A DNA stretch of 41,563 nucleotides from a bacterium. GTDB taxonomy: Bacteria > Acidobacteriota > Polarisedimenticolia > Polarisedimenticolales > Polarisedimenticolaceae. Below, piece after piece: positions 24,371-32,789 of this stretch; position 1 is the first letter of the stretch; each line of letters begins with the position of its first letter. Made by a program: the position numbers and the translations under genes. Under the pieces are notes generated by a model that saw only the letters and a program-made list of their open reading frames with translations, did no database searches and had not been told where the DNA came from. The DNA is taken from the NCBI GenBank assembly GCA_024226515.1, contig JAAELQ010000158.1, positions 1 to 41,563 on the forward strand, read 5' to 3'.

Positions 24371-26388
24371 TCCGGCGCGGCCTCACGATCGTCCTGTGTT
24401 CGGCTCTGCTGGCGACGTCCGCCCTAGCGTGGGCCCCGGTGGACCGGCGCATCGACGGCCCGCTGCGCTGGGATACGACGAACCCGGTGCCGTGGTCGCA
24501 CGACGGCGGAAAGCTCGGCATCTGGGGCAACCCGACCGCCGTGGCCGAGGTCCAGGGAGCGTTCAACGTCTGGGACAACGTGACGACTGCAGGGATCGAT
24601 TACGCAAGCCAGGGACAGATCCTGCACCCGACGACGCTGTTGCCGATCGACGTCACCTCCGCGACGTACTCCCTGGTCGTCAACGCCAACGACGGGCAGA
24701 ACCCGATCGTGTTCGACAACAACTCGGATATCGTCAACGCGCTCGGCCTACCCCAGGGCGTCATCGCCAGCGCGGACATCATTCGTAACACCGGGACGAC
24801 GGCAACAAAGGCGTTCGCGCTGTTCAACGGCGAGTTCTTCGACGGCGACGCGGGCGACGTGGGTGAGTTGACCGTCAACGAGTTCCGCCACGTGCTCGTG
24901 CACGAGCTGGGACACTTCAGCGGGCTCGGGCACAGCTCGGTGAATCACGAGTTCATCGTCGGTATCCCTGGATGCCCACCACCCACGGCCAGTCAGATCG
25001 AAAAGATGACGCCGTTCGTTCCGGCGGGCGCCGTGCCTGATCTGGAGTACGACGACAAGGTGGGCCTGTCGCACCTGTATCCCGGCGCCGGCTTCAACTC
25101 GACGTTCTCCCGGGTCCGCGGAAAGATCCTGAGCGCCGACCACGTGGTGCCGCGGGACGGCGCGAATCTGATCCTGCGCCCGGTCATCGCGAACTGCGAC
25201 GCAAGGTACGAGGGGTCGCAGTCGTTCCAGGCCGGGACGAACCCCGGGGAATTCGGCGGACAGGGCACGTACGAGTTCCCGGGGCTGTCCCCCGGCCAGG
25301 CCTACACGCTACTGGCGACGTCGATTCTGGACGGCGGGCAATACCCGTACGGCGCGGCGACGCTCGGAGGCCCGATCGAGTTCTACAACGGCGCCTCCGA
25401 GGACCACTTCAATCCGCCGGACGTGCCCTCGAGCGCCTCGTCGATCATCGCTCCCGCGGCGGGATCGACTTTGACCGGCATCGACATCCTGATCAATGCG
25501 CCCGAGGGGCCGACCTCGATCGACGACGTCGGACTGGATTCGCTTTCCCTGCTGAAGCTCGACGGGGTGACGACGCTACCGAGCGAGCTGCTGATCGTCG
25601 ACGAGGAGTACAACGAGGGCGTGCTGCCGGTCGACCCGCCGACGACGCTTCTGGCGTGGGTCAATCGTTTCACGCCGGGCGCGCAGCGGCTGCCGTTGAC
25701 GATCGATCGGCTCGAGATCTACGTCAATCGCGAGGTGCCGATCACCGGCCGCTCGGTGCGGATCCTCGTCTACTCCGACCCGGCGGGCACGGGCGACATG
25801 GCAAACGCGACGTTGGTGTACCAGGAGACGACCGTGATCCCGCCGGAGGGGGCGGGAGCCAACGGTTACGATCTCTACCCGCTGGCCTCGCCCGTGACGA
25901 TCACGTCGGGTGAGTTCTACGTGGGACTCATCGACCTCGTGTCGGACGGGGCGCCGGCCTTCGCGTCGTTCGACCCGATCGTCCAGGGCAACGCCTGGGC
26001 CGCGTTCAACTCGCTGTCGCCCGGGGCGTTCTTTCAGGTGGCGGAGGGCAACTGGTACGTCAGGGCCCGCGTCAGCACGACCCCGCCCGACGACAGTCTC
26101 CTGTTGACATGGGGCGACTCGTGCAACGAGTCGACCGTCGTCGACCAGGACTTCGTCGTCTACGAGGGTTCGCTCGCGACGTTGCACACCACGCCCGACC
26201 ACGAGCCGGCCACTTGCTCGACCGCGGGGTTGAAGAGCTGGGTCGCGGTGCCGGCCGGCGGCGACCAGTTCTGGTTGGTGACGCCGCGCGTCAGCACGCG
26301 CGAGGGCGATCTCGGCACGGGGACCGGCGGTTCGCCGAGAACGCCCGTGTCGACCTGTGCGACCGCGCTGGCCGACAGTTGTCCGTAG
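24367..26388 (+). CDS. Secreted matrixin-type (metzincin) metalloprotease
   Basis: A 673-residue protein with a signal peptide (about 1-21, ending ALA). The catalytic motif is H179-E180-L-G-H183-F-S-G-L-G-H189, the full HExxHxxGxxH zinc signature of metzincins. The later LEYDDKVGLSHLYP segment matches the helix that closes matrixin domains, and MTPFVPAG may be the Met-turn. After the protease (about 22-245) comes a long beta-rich region (about 250-673) with at least one carboxypeptidase-regulatory-like segment (YEFPGLSPGQAYTLLAT) and a jelly-roll-like part. It likely digests extracellular protein. ATG 24367 overlaps the stop of the preceding exported protein. It ends 16 bases before the convergent GT-C/TPR gene. 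Confidence 0.88.
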   Translation: MIRRGLTIVLCSALLATSALAWAPVDRRIDGPLRWDTTNPVPWSHDGGKLGIWGNPTAVAEVQGAFNVWDNVTTAGIDYASQGQILHPTTLLPIDVTSATYSLVVNANDGQNPIVFDNNSDIVNALGLPQGVIASADIIRNTGTTATKAFALFNGEFFDGDAGDVGELTVNEFRHVLVHELGHFSGLGHSSVNHEFIVGIPGCPPPTASQIEKMTPFVPAGAVPDLEYDDKVGLSHLYPGAGFNSTFSRVRGKILSADHVVPRDGANLILRPVIANCDARYEGSQSFQAGTNPGEFGGQGTYEFPGLSPGQAYTLLATSILDGGQYPYGAATLGGPIEFYNGASEDHFNPPDVPSSASSIIAPAAGSTLTGIDILINAPEGPTSIDDVGLDSLSLLKLDGVTTLPSELLIVDEEYNEGVLPVDPPTTLLAWVNRFTPGAQRLPLTIDRLEIYVNREVPITGRSVRILVYSDPAGTGDMANATLVYQETTVIPPEGAGANGYDLYPLASPVTITSGEFYVGLIDLVSDGAPAFASFDPIVQGNAWAAFNSLSPGAFFQVAEGNWYVRARVSTTPPDDSLLLTWGDSCNESTVVDQDFVVYEGSLATLHTTPDHEPATCSTAGLKSWVAVPAGGDQFWLVTPRVSTREGDLGTGTGGSPRTPVSTCATALADSCP

Positions 26389-26404
26389 GCGACGCGGAAT
26401 CGGT

Positions 26405-28654
26405 TCAGCGCGGCCCCGCGGCCCCGGCCTCGAGCGCCTCGGCGCGGGCGCGCGCCGAGGCGGCATCCGCCGTCCGCCCCAGCGTGGAGTAGGCCGCGGC
26501 CAGCAGCCGCAGCACGCGCGGCTGAGCGGGGTCGATGCGCAGCGATCGCTCCAGGTGCGCCGCGGCCTCGTCGTAGCGATTCTGTTTGGCCGCGGCTGCG
26601 CCGCGTAGGCCGGCGACCTCCGCCTCTTGCCCCGCAATCTCGTCCAGACGCAGCAACGTCGACTCCGCGGCGTCGAACGCGCTCGCGGCGATCGCCGCTC
26701 GCGCGACGCGCAGCAGGATCTCCGGCGGGTCGCCGGCGAGCTGCGCCGCACGCTCGAACGAGCGCAGGGCCAGCTCGGGGCGCCGCGCCCACAGCTCGAT
26801 CTGTCCCGCGAGCACGAGGACTTCCGGATCCTCCAGATGGCGCCGGGGGACGCGCGCGAGCAGCTCGTCGGCCTCGTCGTCGCGCCCGAGCGCCCGATAG
26901 AACAGCCCGAGGTGCAGGGCCGAGCCGTCGTGTCCGGGGTCCTCACGCACCGCGGCCTCGAACTGCTCGACGGCCGGCGCGTAGCGACCGAGGCTGACGA
27001 ACAGCGTTCCCATAGCGTGATGCCGGAGGTTGTCCGGAGCGCTCGGCAGCGGGAGCCGCGGCCCGCGCCAGGCGCGCAGTCGCTGCGGGGGGGCGACCTG
27101 CCGCGGCGCCGGGTCGTCCCAGCGCACCGCGTGGCGTCGCGCCAGCGCCGCGGTCGGCTCGTCGTCCACGCGCAGGTAGATCAGATGCCGCTCGTCGTAG
27201 TAGACGAGCACCCAGTCCGCGGCGCTCTCCAGCAGCCGGACCAGCCCCTGGTGTGCCGGACGGTGGCGCACCAGCGCCGTCCGCACTCCGAGACGCCGCG
27301 CCGTCTCGGTGAAGCCCGCGCCCGACGTCGTCAGCGGAAGCGCCTCGCGCAGGTTCTCGGCGCCGTAGATCTCGACCCGCCCGTCGACGTAGACGCTCTT
27401 CTCGCCGCCCTCGAACATTACGTACCCGCCGTCGCCCAGGCCGTTCAGCACGGGGCGCGGAAGCCCGGCCTGCCGGACGAACTCCAGCGCCCGAACGGGA
27501 TGAACGCGATCGCTCACGCCGAAGCCGAAGCGTCGCGACAGACCCTGCGAGCGGTAGAGCCAGTTCCCGGGTACCAGCAACAGCACGCACAGCGCGTACA
27601 GCGCAACCGCGGAGAGACAAACGCAGCGCGCGCGCTGCGCGCCGGGCTCGTCCTCCGCGACACCCTCGTCCAGGTTCAGCATCGTCGCGTACGCGGCGAC
27701 GAAGCCGAACAGCGCGATGTTGCGCTGCGCGCGGATCGACAGCACGAGAAAGGCGAGCCACAGCGCCAGCCGGCTCAGCGGGAAGCGACGGCGGTTGTAG
27801 GCGAAGCCCGCGGCCGAGACGCCGGCGACGACGAGGTAGGAGATCGTGCGGAAGTCCGCGCGGAACAGCAGCTCGGAGAACGGGCTGTTGAACTCGGTGA
27901 TCGAGCGACCGATGAAGTGCTGCCCGCCGAGCTGGTCGAACAGCCGGAACGGAAAGAGGAAGCCCTCGAGGAAGTACGGGTTGGCCAGGCCGACGACGGT
28001 CGTCAGCGCCGCCGCGAGCAGGGCCGGTCGGGGCGACGCGGCACTCGCGCGAACTCCGGGTCGGAACGCATCGGGCAGCCTGCGCTCGAAGGCGTCGGCC
28101 GCCAGGACGATCCACTGCACGACCGGACCCAGGATCGACAGCGCCTGGCAGTTGGCCCAGACGAGCTGGAACGCGGGCAGGGGATAGAGCCAGCGCACGT
28201 CGCCGCGCTCGCGGTAGCGCTGCACGCACAGCAGCGTCAGCGCGAGGCCGACGAACGTCACCAGCTCGGGGCGCACCATCAGCCGCTCGAAGCCGGCGAC
28301 GGTGGCCAGCGCGACGCCCAGCGGGGCGGCCCAGCGCGCGCGCTCGCGCGCGACCGAGTACAGCAGCCCGAAGGAAGTGGCCACGAGGACGAGCTTGGTC
28401 AGGATCACCGCGTTCGGCCCGAGCTTGTCGAAGATCAGCCAGGCGGTGACGCAGTACAGCCAGTGCAGCTCGACCCACGGCCGATCGGGGAACGCGTAGC
28501 TGAAGGGGTCGACGGCCGGGATTCCGTGGGCCAGGATCCAGCGCCCGGTCTCGAGATGCCACCAGACGTCCAGCGCGACGATGCGGTGCACGGCGAAAGC
28601 CGCGAGCGACAGGAACGCCAGTGCGGCCACGATTCTGGTGAGGTTGCGCTGCAC
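26405..28654 (-). CDS. Multi-pass GT-C-like membrane protein with C-terminal TPR repeats
   Basis: A 749-residue protein starting at GTG 28654. Residues about 5-370 hold roughly nine hydrophobic spans. The first loop carries LDVWWHLETGRWILAHG, followed by DPFSYAFPDRPWVELHWLY, a pattern of a large family of poorly studied membrane proteins resembling GT-C glycosyltransferases or oligosaccharyltransferases; acidic and histidine residues in this loop could be catalytic. A soluble part (about 370-545) precedes TPR repeats (about 545-745; YAPAVEQFEAAVREDPGHDG, PELALRSFERAAQLAGDPPE). It follows the minor pilin operon by about 50 bases on the same strand, so a role in glycosylating pilins or other exported proteins is possible, but this is inference. 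Confidence 0.8.
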   Translation of the reverse strand: MQRNLTRIVAALAFLSLAAFAVHRIVALDVWWHLETGRWILAHGIPAVDPFSYAFPDRPWVELHWLYCVTAWLIFDKLGPNAVILTKLVLVATSFGLLYSVARERARWAAPLGVALATVAGFERLMVRPELVTFVGLALTLLCVQRYRERGDVRWLYPLPAFQLVWANCQALSILGPVVQWIVLAADAFERRLPDAFRPGVRASAASPRPALLAAALTTVVGLANPYFLEGFLFPFRLFDQLGGQHFIGRSITEFNSPFSELLFRADFRTISYLVVAGVSAAGFAYNRRRFPLSRLALWLAFLVLSIRAQRNIALFGFVAAYATMLNLDEGVAEDEPGAQRARCVCLSAVALYALCVLLLVPGNWLYRSQGLSRRFGFGVSDRVHPVRALEFVRQAGLPRPVLNGLGDGGYVMFEGGEKSVYVDGRVEIYGAENLREALPLTTSGAGFTETARRLGVRTALVRHRPAHQGLVRLLESAADWVLVYYDERHLIYLRVDDEPTAALARRHAVRWDDPAPRQVAPPQRLRAWRGPRLPLPSAPDNLRHHAMGTLFVSLGRYAPAVEQFEAAVREDPGHDGSALHLGLFYRALGRDDEADELLARVPRRHLEDPEVLVLAGQIELWARRPELALRSFERAAQLAGDPPEILLRVARAAIAASAFDAAESTLLRLDEIAGQEAEVAGLRGAAAAKQNRYDEAAAHLERSLRIDPAQPRVLRLLAAAYSTLGRTADAASARARAEALEAGAAGPR

Positions 28655-28704
28655 GGGGTCAGACTATGCACTATCGCAGCGCGTGACAATGCAGGTTCCG
28701 GCCT

Positions 28705-30669
28705 CTACTCGATCTCCTGCCAGGAGAGGAGCTCGACACCCGCTCCGCCCGTCTCCCAGGGGTTGGGCGGGTGGTTGCAGTCGCGGAAGATCTTCGGGTT
28801 GCCGTTGATCGTCGAGATGCCCTTGCCCTGCGCGTCGACCGTGTCGGAACAGTCGGTGGCGTCCTCCGCGATCATGAACCCGAACAGGTTGGGGTTGCCC
28901 GAGATCTGGATCTGCTCGTGCGCCGCATAGATGCCGGCCATGTCGGCGATGCTGCTCGGGAGAGGCGAGCCGCAGTTCGACGGACAGCCGCTGCTGTCCT
29001 CTTGCGGGTTGCCGTTGAGCGTGATGTCCCGGCCGGCGACGAGCAGATAGTAGAAATCCTCGTCGGGACTGGCCGGCCCGAGGTTGGCCTGTCCCGAGAC
29101 CTGGATGTCGCCGGTCGCGATGACGCTGACGCGCCACAGGTCGTTCGGCAGGTTCGAGGACGAACTGCAGCCCGCGGCGCCCGAGCAGTTGAAGTCGATC
29201 GAGCCGCTCTTGCCGGGGTTGCCCGAGAACATCACGTTGCCGTAGACGAAGACGACCGCTCCGTAGAGCGGGGAGTAGATCGTGTCCGAGCCGAAGTCGA
29301 ACGTGCCGTCCTTGATCCGCTTGTTCTCGCGGAAATCCCTTGACCCGTCCGTCTCGAAGCTGCCCGGGAGGGCCTTGATCCCGGAGTCGCTGATCGTGTT
29401 CTGATGGCTGCCGCCCGGCAGGTAATAGCCCTGGCGGTTGAAGTCGTTGTTCGTCGCTCCGCTGAGGCTGGCGTCCCCGCTGCAGCCGTCGTTCGACTCC
29501 GAGCTGCTGCCCTTGAAGCCGTAGAACTCGTCCTTGCCGCCGTCGCTGACCGCGCCGGTCCCGCCGCTGGCGTATCCGCTGTCTCCCGGCGCTCGCCCGC
29601 AGTCGTCGAGCTTGACGTCGGAGCTGTCGAGCACGTCGATCCGTTTCCATTCCCAGCGGCTGGCGCTGCTGCTCCAGTAGGCCTTGAACACCTGTCCCTT
29701 GTCATCGTCGGCGACCAGCGCGAAGTACTTCGCGGTCCCGGCGGGACAGGCCATGGGCGTGTTGGCCTCGAAGACCGCCTTGTCGGGCACGAAGACGTCG
29801 TCGTACGGGTTGATGATCGGCAGGTTGACCAGGGGGCGCCCGCCGCCGGAGTCGCCGCCGACTCCCGACGTCGAGCCGGAGTAGTTGCCGGACGCGGTTG
29901 CGTCCTCGCAGATGTAGCCTCCGCTGTTGCGGGTGATGTCCTGGTTGGCGTGGATTCCGCCGCAGTCGCCGCAGACCGTCATGCCGGCGCCGATGTCGAG
30001 ACTGCCGTTGGTGGCGATCGCCGGATAGGGAGTGGAGATGTCGCCTCCGATCGTGGCCGAGATCATGCGATGAGCTCGCCCGCGATCGTCGGAGAGGTTC
30101 GACACCTCGGCGCCGTTGGCATCGACGAATACGGGGTACTCGGCGACGACGGTGATCGTCAGGTGGTCGTCCGTGTCGATCAGCGGAGCGTTGTTCGAAG
30201 GGTCTTCTTCGTCGTCGTCGTAATTGTCGTCGATGCGGACGTAGACCAGAGCCCTGGTGTCGTCGTCGTCCGTCAGCCGGACCACTTCGTAGGTCTGCGA
30301 GGCTCGCCCCAGCAGGCTGGCCGACACGATCGCCGACTTCGTGCCCTCGTTGGCAGTGGTGAACTGACTCGTCGCGCTCAGGCTGAGATCGCGCAGGCCG
30401 ATCAGATTATCGTCGCCGGTGTTCGAGTCGTCCGGTCCGGTCAGAAGATCCGAGAAGTCCGACGCGTCGGCGACACGGCGCTCGGCCCAGGCCAGGCCGG
30501 CCTCGGCGAAGGCCAGCGTTTTCAGGTGATCCTGCTCGTTGGTCGCGATGACGTGCTCGGTGCTGCTGCGGAAGAGCAGCGTCAACGCCAGCAGGAAGAA
30601 CATGACCATCACGAGCAACACTGTGATCAGGGCCATGCCTCGCTGCTGTCGGTCTGGTACGTTGGGCAT
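28705..30669 (-). CDS. pilX: PilX-like minor pilin, unusually long
   Basis: A 654-residue protein beginning with RQQRG-MALITVLLVMVMF, a prepilin-like leader and hydrophobic helix (about 12-32) followed by TEHVIATNEQDHLKTLAFAEAGLAWAE, the PilX/GspK N-terminal pattern. The residue five places after the leader is T, not E, as is common in this subfamily. PilX proteins are minor pilins that start pilus assembly. The length is about three times usual: residues about 230-640 form a glycine-, serine- and cysteine-rich region with repeated short ITLNGNP/IQVSGQA-type beta steps, like a bactofilin-type solenoid. It starts four bases after pilW, inside a coupled operon. Confidence 0.82.
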   Translation of the reverse strand: MPNVPDRQQRGMALITVLLVMVMFFLLALTLLFRSSTEHVIATNEQDHLKTLAFAEAGLAWAERRVADASDFSDLLTGPDDSNTGDDNLIGLRDLSLSATSQFTTANEGTKSAIVSASLLGRASQTYEVVRLTDDDDTRALVYVRIDDNYDDDEEDPSNNAPLIDTDDHLTITVVAEYPVFVDANGAEVSNLSDDRGRAHRMISATIGGDISTPYPAIATNGSLDIGAGMTVCGDCGGIHANQDITRNSGGYICEDATASGNYSGSTSGVGGDSGGGRPLVNLPIINPYDDVFVPDKAVFEANTPMACPAGTAKYFALVADDDKGQVFKAYWSSSASRWEWKRIDVLDSSDVKLDDCGRAPGDSGYASGGTGAVSDGGKDEFYGFKGSSSESNDGCSGDASLSGATNNDFNRQGYYLPGGSHQNTISDSGIKALPGSFETDGSRDFRENKRIKDGTFDFGSDTIYSPLYGAVVFVYGNVMFSGNPGKSGSIDFNCSGAAGCSSSSNLPNDLWRVSVIATGDIQVSGQANLGPASPDEDFYYLLVAGRDITLNGNPQEDSSGCPSNCGSPLPSSIADMAGIYAAHEQIQISGNPNLFGFMIAEDATDCSDTVDAQGKGISTINGNPKIFRDCNHPPNPWETGGAGVELLSWQEIE

Positions 30670-30673
30670 CGTT

Positions 30674-31585
30674 CTACGACTCCGGGTTGCGCCGCAGGAT
30701 CTCCGAACGTAGCTCGATCACGCGGCCGTCGCCCTGCGCGTTGACCTGCTCGTAGCCCTGCATGAAGATGACGATGCTGCGCACCTGCTCGCGCTGCGTC
30801 GCCGAGAGTGGATTGCCGCTCAGCACTGCGCCCGCCTCGTCGTGGTACTCCAGCCAGAAGTCCGTCAACTGCGAACCGATGGTGGTCCACTGAGCGCCGG
30901 TGGGTGGAAAGGTCGAGCTGGGGGTGTTGGCGTAGCGCGTGGACTTGGTCACGGTGCCGTAGGGCGACTGCGACGACGCCGTGTACGTGTAGTACACCTG
31001 CTCGAGCGTGACGGCCTTGGCCGACCCGGCGGCGAACGTCGCGCTGGGCATCGTCGAGGTGGTCAGGTAGGCCTGCGCCTGGTTCACGGCGGAACAGGTG
31101 ATCGGCAACCACTCCTCGTCCTCGGAGATGACGACCATCGCGGTTCCGCCGCTGCCTCCGCCGAGGGCGCCGCACCCGACCGACGCGTAGTAGCTGACGG
31201 AGTCGAGGCGTAGCCGGTTCAGCGGGCAGTCGGTGTTGAGCAGGGCGGGCGTGCAGGTGACCTCGGCGTAGCCGCCGTCGATCTCCGAGCGGAAGCCGAT
31301 CTGCGTCGGAGTGGCGTGGAAGATCGAGGGCGTCCAGACCGACGTGCCGCCGATGCGCTCGCCCGTCGGCACGCCGAACCCGATCATGCGCAGGTCACGC
31401 TCGACGCGATCCATGGCCAGTCTCAGGTTGCCCTGAACCGTGACGTCGGCGTTGACGATGGTGTCCAGCTTGCGCGCCTCGTCGTAGGCCAGCATGACGG
31501 CGAGAAACATCACGACGGTCAGCGACATCGCCACCAGCATCTCGATCAGGGAGAAGCCGCCCTCGCTGTGGCGCGCGCGGCTCAT
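30674..31585 (-). CDS. pilW: PilW-like minor pilin
   Basis: A 303-residue type IV minor pilin. ATG 31585 gives MSRARHSEGG-FSLIEMLVAMS, a class III leader cleaved after glycine with phenylalanine +1 and glutamate +5, followed by a hydrophobic helix. PilW family members cap or initiate the pilus together with PilV and PilX. The C-terminal half carries several cysteines (CTPALLNTDCP, CGALGGG) that may form disulfides. The start overlaps the pilV stop by ATGA and pilX begins four bases after its end, so the operon order is fimT-pilV-pilW-pilX. Longer upstream reading in this frame only antisense-overlaps pilV and is not used. Confidence 0.88.
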   Translation of the reverse strand: MSRARHSEGGFSLIEMLVAMSLTVVMFLAVMLAYDEARKLDTIVNADVTVQGNLRLAMDRVERDLRMIGFGVPTGERIGGTSVWTPSIFHATPTQIGFRSEIDGGYAEVTCTPALLNTDCPLNRLRLDSVSYYASVGCGALGGGSGGTAMVVISEDEEWLPITCSAVNQAQAYLTTSTMPSATFAAGSAKAVTLEQVYYTYTASSQSPYGTVTKSTRYANTPSSTFPPTGAQWTTIGSQLTDFWLEYHDEAGAVLSGNPLSATQREQVRSIVIFMQGYEQVNAQGDGRVIELRSEILRRNPES

Positions 31586-32046
31586 TCGGCGACCAGTGTG
31601 TTGAGCCGCACGGTCAGGCCGTCGTCGTTGGCCAGCACCTTCCCGGAGTTGTCGTAGCGCACGCCGTAGGTGGCCTCGACGACGATCGTCTTCATCGCGG
31701 CCACCGCCGTCCCCGAGGAGTCGGTCGGGCCGGCGCTCACGATCCAACGCAGGGAGAAATTCTCGTCGAATCCGCTGGCCGCGTAGTAGCGGCTTCCGCC
31801 GGAGTCGGTGGACTGCGCCGGGTGCGTCCCCGTGGAGAGCTCCGTGTCCGCGTAGTCCAGCGAGCGCAGCTCCTCGAGCTGCTGCGAGGCGAGGTGTCCG
31901 ATGGCCGACAGCCGGCCGGAGTTGGTCACCGTGGCGTAGGACTGCGGAAACATCGCCATCAGGCCGAGGATGCCGACGACCATGATCACACCCGCGATCA
32001 GGACCTCGATCAGCGTGAACCCGCTCTGCTCGCTTCGGCGTCTCAA
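31582..32046 (-). CDS. pilV: PilV-like minor pilin
   Basis: A 154-residue minor pilin starting at TTG 32046, the only in-frame start close to the leader: RRRSEQSG-FTLIEVLIAGVIMVVGILGL, with glutamate at +5. The TTG overlaps the stop of the FimT-like gene (TTGA), so translation is coupled, and the end overlaps the pilW ATG. The hydrophobic helix is followed by MAMFPQSYATVTNSG and a short globular domain ending in NTLVAE. Role: part of the priming complex at the pilus tip with PilW, PilX and the FimT-like protein. Reading this frame further upstream gives only shadow sequence of the FimT-like gene. Confidence 0.85.
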   Translation of the reverse strand: MRRRSEQSGFTLIEVLIAGVIMVVGILGLMAMFPQSYATVTNSGRLSAIGHLASQQLEELRSLDYADTELSTGTHPAQSTDSGGSRYYAASGFDENFSLRWIVSAGPTDSSGTAVAAMKTIVVEATYGVRYDNSGKVLANDDGLTVRLNTLVAE

Positions 32047-32549
32047 TTGAGGCTCGTCCGGCACGTCGGCTGGATCGAGACCACGTCGACGTGTCCGTTC
32101 CCGTCGCGCAGCAGGACCTTTCCCGAATCGCACGCGCCGCGGGTGCCGACGTCCAGCGAGGCCAGCGCCGCGTTGTCGTCGGCGATCGCGATGCCGGACT
32201 CGACGTCGTACACGCCGTCGGTCAGGGTCGTGTAGCTTCCGCCGCTGTTGCGCTGGATCTCGATCGTGTTGGCGTACGTCGCGTTCTCGTCGTTGAACAC
32301 GATGCGGTACGCCTGTTTCTCTTTCAGGGCGGCCATGCGGGTCGACTGGACGAGCGACTGGATGCGCATCGCGGAGCTGATCGCCTGCTGCCGCTCGTAG
32401 ATGCGGCTCATGCCGGGCAACGTCACCAGCAGGATCAGCGACGCGACGAACATGACGACGATCGTCTCGCTGAAGCCCAGGCCGCGCTGGGACGCGTTGC
32501 GGCAATCACAAGACGACGGATCGCCGATGAGAAGAGCGTCGTGGTGCAC
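32043..32549 (-). CDS. fimT: FimT/GspH-like minor pilin, first gene of the pilin operon
   Basis: A 168-residue protein from GTG 32549, preceded by GGAG at five bases' spacing; a TTG at 32612 has no such site. The leader CRNASQRG is cleaved after glycine to give LGFSETIVVMFVASLILLV with glutamate at +5. This is the GspH/FimT pattern: one membrane helix, then a small beta domain (YRIVFNDENATYANTIEIQ). Minor pilins of this type help start assembly or bind DNA in natural transformation. It opens the operon and lies divergent from the zinc-ribbon membrane protein, with 240 bases between them that include an inverted repeat. Confidence 0.82.
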   Translation of the reverse strand: MHHDALLIGDPSSCDCRNASQRGLGFSETIVVMFVASLILLVTLPGMSRIYERQQAISSAMRIQSLVQSTRMAALKEKQAYRIVFNDENATYANTIEIQRNSGGSYTTLTDGVYDVESGIAIADDNAALASLDVGTRGACDSGKVLLRDGNGHVDVVSIQPTCRTSLN

Positions 32550-32648
32550 GGATACTCCGACTCGAAAAACCCCCACCCCTGAAAACGTCGTTCCTCGGTG
32601 CGGTCGAAACAAGCGCTCGAGGTAAAAGATGACGCGCGAGAACGTGAT

Positions 32649-32671
32649 GCGAGTCGTGTTTCGCGACTCGC
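32649..32671. promoter_or_regulatory. Inverted repeat between pilin operon and zinc-ribbon gene
   Basis: GCGAGTCG (32649-32656) and CGACTCGC (32664-32671) flank seven bases; a third half site CGACTCG lies at 32711-32717. They sit in the divergent control region, upstream of both operons, and could bind a dimeric regulator. No known consensus matches. Confidence 0.4.
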
Positions 32672-32737
32672 TGTCGGCGTTGAAGCGGTTGTCGCGTTTG
32701 TCGACACTCGCGACTCGGTGTCACCACCCGCGTGTTC

Positions 32738-32766
32738 TTGACGGATCGAGACATGGCCGCTAGCTT
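32738..32766 (+). promoter_or_regulatory. Possible promoter of the zinc-ribbon membrane gene
   Basis: TTGACG (32738-32743), 17 bases, then TAGCTT (32761-32766), 24 bases before the ATG at 32790. The -35 is good and the -10 weak. No convincing Shine-Dalgarno precedes the ATG. Confidence 0.35.
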
Positions 32767-32789
32767 CCCTAGGTCACCTCGCTTGCACT

